From JBCCEJ01 sp039030335 (GTDB lineage Bacteria; Pseudomonadota; Gammaproteobacteria; HK1): a stretch of DNA of 64,000 bases. The translations under genes were made by a program, and so were the position numbers. The DNA lies in assembly GCA_039030335.1 (NCBI GenBank), contig JBCCEJ010000022.1, forward strand, positions 6,109 to 70,108, written 5' to 3'. Below, in pieces: positions 61,630 through 64,000 of this stretch (position 1 is the stretch's first letter; every line of letters begins with the position of its first letter). The notes under the pieces are model-generated. The model was not told where the DNA came from. It saw nothing but the letters and a program-made list of their open reading frames with translations, and searched no databases.

Positions 61630-62046
61630 TCAGGTGGGACCGAACGGCGGCGTCTCGCCCGGGCAGCGGTGGATGGTCGCGTCGGCTACAGCCTGTTCGC
61701 GCAAACGGTAGTTCTCATCCGCGCCGTCGGCTGATGGTAAATCCAGAAACGCCTGATGGGACGGGTACCAGACGCCCAGCACTTCGTCGACCGGCTGGTC
61801 GCCGAGCGGTTGTCCGCGCACCGGATACTGCCAGAGGATGCGCCCGCCAACCTTGGGCAGCAATGCGTTCAGTACGCGCATGTAGTCCCGGTAGAGTTGG
61901 CCATCTGGAAACCCGGCGGCTTGCGAGTAACGGTTCAGATTCAGCATCAACACGGGGCCGTCGTCCGCGGTGCCGGCGACCTGCTCGATTACCGCCATTT
62001 CGGCCGGATTGCGGTTGGGCTTGCCGTCGCCCGCGACCGCGCTCAC
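61630..62046 (-). CDS. DUF1330-like protein
   Basis: 138 residues from GTG 62046, whose GTGA overlaps the upstream aminotransferase stop by 4 nt. The longer frame is Arg-rich noise. It contains AVIEQVAGTADDGPVLMLNLNRYSQAAGFPDGQLYRDYMRVLNALLPKVGGRILWQYPV, then DEVLGVWYPSHQAFLDLPSADGADENYRLREQAVADATIHRC. This is the dimeric alpha/beta-barrel ferredoxin-like DUF1330 fold. Function is unknown; it is likely an accessory enzyme of the pathway whose aminotransferase precedes it. Confidence 0.78.
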   Translation of the reverse strand: MSAVAGDGKPNRNPAEMAVIEQVAGTADDGPVLMLNLNRYSQAAGFPDGQLYRDYMRVLNALLPKVGGRILWQYPVRGQPLGDQPVDEVLGVWYPSHQAFLDLPSADGADENYRLREQAVADATIHRCPGETPPFGPT

Positions 62047-63269
62047 GACAGCACCGCCCACGCGGCATCGACGCCGGCACCGGCTGGCGCGCTGTAGCCG
62101 TGCCGGCGCAGGCACGCCTCGAGCGCGCCGAGGCAGGACAGCACGTTGTCGACGCGGCAACCGTAACCCATCGTTCCGATGCGCCAGATCTTGCCGTGCA
62201 GCGGCCCGAACGATGTCCCGATCTCAATACCGAAGCCGTTCAGCATATCGGCGCGCACGGCGTCCCCGTTCGGTTGCACGGCAGCCGGGATCGCGACACC
62301 CGTGACGTTCGGCATCTTGTTGTCCAGATCGCCGAAGAGTTCAAGGCCCATGGCGCGTAGACCCGCGCAGAGCGCGTCGCTTATCCGCCGGTGGTTTGCG
62401 AAACGCGTGTCCCAGCCCTCCTGCAGCACGATGCGGGCGCATTCGCGCGCGGCGTAGAGCATCGACGTTGCTTCGGTGTGGTGGTTGAGGCGCGACTCCG
62501 ACCAGTAGTCCATAACCATCGACAGGTCGAAATAGTTTGACTGGATGATGAGGCCGTCCGCGTCTTCGAAGCCGTCGGGCCGTATGCCCTGCTCGACGTG
62601 TTTGCGCGCGTTGATAAGCTCCGCAACGCGGTCGTTCAGCGTGACCGGCGCAATGCCAGGAGGGCCGGACAGGCACTTTTGCAATCCCGCCGTGACCGCA
62701 TCGAGCTGCCACGCATCGGTTTCCAGCGGCATGCCGGTGATCGACGCGGTGGTGTCGACGTAGAGCAGGGCACCGTGCTGCCGGCAAAGCGGCCCGATCT
62801 CGGCGAGCGGCTGCGCCATCGTCGTCGATGTGTCGCCCTGCACGCATGCGACCACCTTGGGCTTATGGGCTTTCAGCGCCGCTTCGATCGCCTCGGGGCT
62901 GAACACCTGACCCCATTCGACCTCGATACTGACGACGTTGGCCTTCAGTCGCCCGGCAATTTCACAGAGCAGATGACCGAAGCGTCCGAACACCGGTACG
63001 ACAACGGTGTCGCCAGGCTCGATGATCGAGGTCAGCACGGCTTCGATACCGGCCCTGGCGGTACCGTCGATCATGAACGTCCAGTGGTTGTTGGTACGGA
63101 AGATCTGGCGGTAGAGCGCCATGACCTCGTTCATATAGCCCGTGAACTGCGGGTCGAACTGCCCGAGCATCGGCATCGACATCGCGCGCAATACGCGAGG
63201 ATCGACGTCGACCGGGCCGGGGCCCATCAGGCGCCGCGGCAGCGGGTTCAGATCTTCGAAGAGTTCCAT
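62043..63269 (-). CDS. pucG: Class V aminotransferase, PucG-like (ureidoglycine/serine-glyoxylate aminotransferase)
   Basis: 408 residues from ATG 63269 (MELFEDLNPLPRRLMGPGP). Landmarks are GPGPVDVDPRVLRAMSMPMLGQFDPQFTGYMNEVM, FMIDGTARAGIEAVLTSIIEPGDTVVVPVFGRFGHLL, YVDTTASITGMP and the Schiff-base lysine in VTAGLQKCLSGPPGIAPVTLNDR. These closely follow PucG, which transaminates ureidoglycine with glyoxylate, though serine- or alanine-glyoxylate specificities occur. The FdrA gene upstream (74 nt apart) supports purine/allantoin catabolism. It is followed by the DUF1330 gene with 4-nt overlap. Confidence 0.82.
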   Translation of the reverse strand: MELFEDLNPLPRRLMGPGPVDVDPRVLRAMSMPMLGQFDPQFTGYMNEVMALYRQIFRTNNHWTFMIDGTARAGIEAVLTSIIEPGDTVVVPVFGRFGHLLCEIAGRLKANVVSIEVEWGQVFSPEAIEAALKAHKPKVVACVQGDTSTTMAQPLAEIGPLCRQHGALLYVDTTASITGMPLETDAWQLDAVTAGLQKCLSGPPGIAPVTLNDRVAELINARKHVEQGIRPDGFEDADGLIIQSNYFDLSMVMDYWSESRLNHHTEATSMLYAARECARIVLQEGWDTRFANHRRISDALCAGLRAMGLELFGDLDNKMPNVTGVAIPAAVQPNGDAVRADMLNGFGIEIGTSFGPLHGKIWRIGTMGYGCRVDNVLSCLGALEACLRRHGYSAPAGAGVDAAWAVLS

Positions 63270-63343
63270 CGGCTCAATACTCCGAAACGGGCTGCTGCGT
63301 GGTGCGCCGCAGCGTGGTTGCGAGAAGGTCGGTCTGCGCGGGC

Positions 63344-64000
63344 TCAACCGCTGACGAGGTGCACCGCGGCGTCAGCCGCGTCCGCGTTGGTGGGCGCCAC
63401 TATGACACCGGCTGCGCGCAGTCGTTCGACCTGTCGGGTGCTGACCTGCGGGTCGGCGTCGGTGCCGCATACGTACGCGACGATCGGCGGTCGGTCACCG
63501 GGTGCGGATTCGACCACGACGCAGACGTGGGTAGCCGGATCGTCGTCGGCGCCAAAACCCAGTACCACGTCGAGCAGTACGACCCCGACGCACGGATCCG
63601 TGAGCGCGTCTTTGAGCGCTGCGCTGCGAACCGAAGGGTCGATCATCGGGTGTGGCCGTCCGGCGGTGTACTCGTCAGCGCCGAAATCGATGAACTGATG
63701 GTGGGCGGATGCGCGCTCCGTTCCGGCCCCCGGTACCGGCACGTTCGAGTGCACGCTGAGGCCCGCGGCCCTGGCGATGACCTGCGCTTCCGCGCAGAGT
63801 GTGCCGCCGCAAAAGAGGCCGCGTATGGCGCCGCCCGGCCGCGCGTTTTCTGCCTCGGGCTGAAACGTCTCGAAGACGTGGCCGAGCGCCTTTTCGACAG
63901 CACCTTTTAGCGTAATGGCGTCGTCCACCCCGTCGTCGCCGCCCAGGAAACAGAACGTGACCGGTTTGCCCAGCCCCGCAGCGCGTTCGCGAACGCGCGC
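63344..64000 (-). CDS. fdrA: FdrA family protein, C-terminal part (runs off the window)
   Basis: The last 218 residues are seen; the frame stays open to the window edge. The succinyl-CoA-synthetase-like C-terminal domain has FCFLGGDDG, AIRGLFCGGTLCAEAQVIA, HHQFIDFGADEYTAGRPHPMIDPSVR and VVLLDVVLGFGADDDPA, all characteristic of FdrA. In E. coli FdrA/YlbE/YlbF take part in allantoin-derived oxalurate breakdown to oxamate and carbamoyl phosphate. The PucG-like gene that follows 74 nt downstream agrees with ureide use. The internal GTG at 63928 is not the real start. Confidence 0.88.
   Translation of the reverse strand, partial: ARVRERAAGLGKPVTFCFLGGDDGVDDAITLKGAVEKALGHVFETFQPEAENARPGGAIRGLFCGGTLCAEAQVIARAAGLSVHSNVPVPGAGTERASAHHQFIDFGADEYTAGRPHPMIDPSVRSAALKDALTDPCVGVVLLDVVLGFGADDDPATHVCVVVESAPGDRPPIVAYVCGTDADPQVSTRQVERLRAAGVIVAPTNADAADAAVHLVSG

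Overview
The window reads as chromosomal DNA of a GC-rich proteobacterium, most likely a gammaproteobacterium. It carries a full-length RapA RNA-polymerase recycling ATPase (mostly a gammaproteobacterial protein), a TldD/TldE pair, an SbmA/BacA-type transporter and a long Bat/MoxR operon. Coding density is high. I saw no rRNA, tRNA, insertion sequence, prophage or CRISPR array. Taxonomy is inferred from gene content only.

Layout. 1-4.1 kb: the 5' part of a carboxymuconolactone-decarboxylase-like gene, an SxtJ / DUF5989 / carbamoyltransferase operon, and a nitroreductase. 4.4-11.2 kb: a minus-strand catabolic operon (Asp/Glu-racemase-type enzyme, HyuA, HyuB, class V PLP enzyme, TIM-barrel protein). 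11.3-17.2 kb: single enzymes (TauD-type dioxygenase, TspO, DUF4149-type membrane protein, agmatinase-family enzyme, SDR, ChaC, enoyl-CoA hydratase). 17.3-20 kb: a glutathione transferase, an RRM protein and a DEAD-box helicase. 20.2-30 kb: oxidative and hydrolytic catabolism (cyclase, DAO-type FAD oxidase, CDO-like cupin, two phytanoyl-CoA-type dioxygenases, AllC/HyuC-like amidase, GMC oxidoreductase, SDR). 30.1-33 kb: RapA. 33.0-36.9 kb: a lasso-peptide-type RiPP cluster, transcribed B1(PqqD)-B2-C-A-kinase. 37.1-38.2 kb: a two-domain AhpD-like gene with an in-frame UGA at a catalytic-cysteine position, a probable selenoprotein. 38.3-41.3 kb: a GT2 glycosyltransferase and a YfhO-like membrane protein. 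41.3-51.8 kb: a seven-gene MoxR/DUF58/Bat operon. 52-64 kb: DapA-like lyase, ArgE-type deacetylase, DoeA-like M24 hydrolase, SbmA-like transporter, M20 amidohydrolase, TldD/TldE, DUF1330 protein, PucG-like aminotransferase and an FdrA fragment.

How the genes fit together. Much of the window looks like scavenging of carbon and nitrogen from cyclic amides, ureides and amino-acid derivatives: HyuA/HyuB, AllC/HyuC-like amidase, PucG-like aminotransferase, FdrA, DoeA-like hydrolase, agmatinase-type enzyme and several Fe(II) dioxygenases. The Bat operon, RapA, the DEAD-box/RRM pair and TldD/E are envelope- or stress-related housekeeping functions. The two most notable elements lie side by side with divergent orientation: the RiPP cluster, whose 58-residue precursor has a textbook lasso leader and a C-terminal serine next to an HprK-like kinase but no Asp/Glu at the canonical ring positions, and the CYY-UGA AhpD-like gene. 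No dedicated exporter or isopeptidase was found beside the RiPP cluster.
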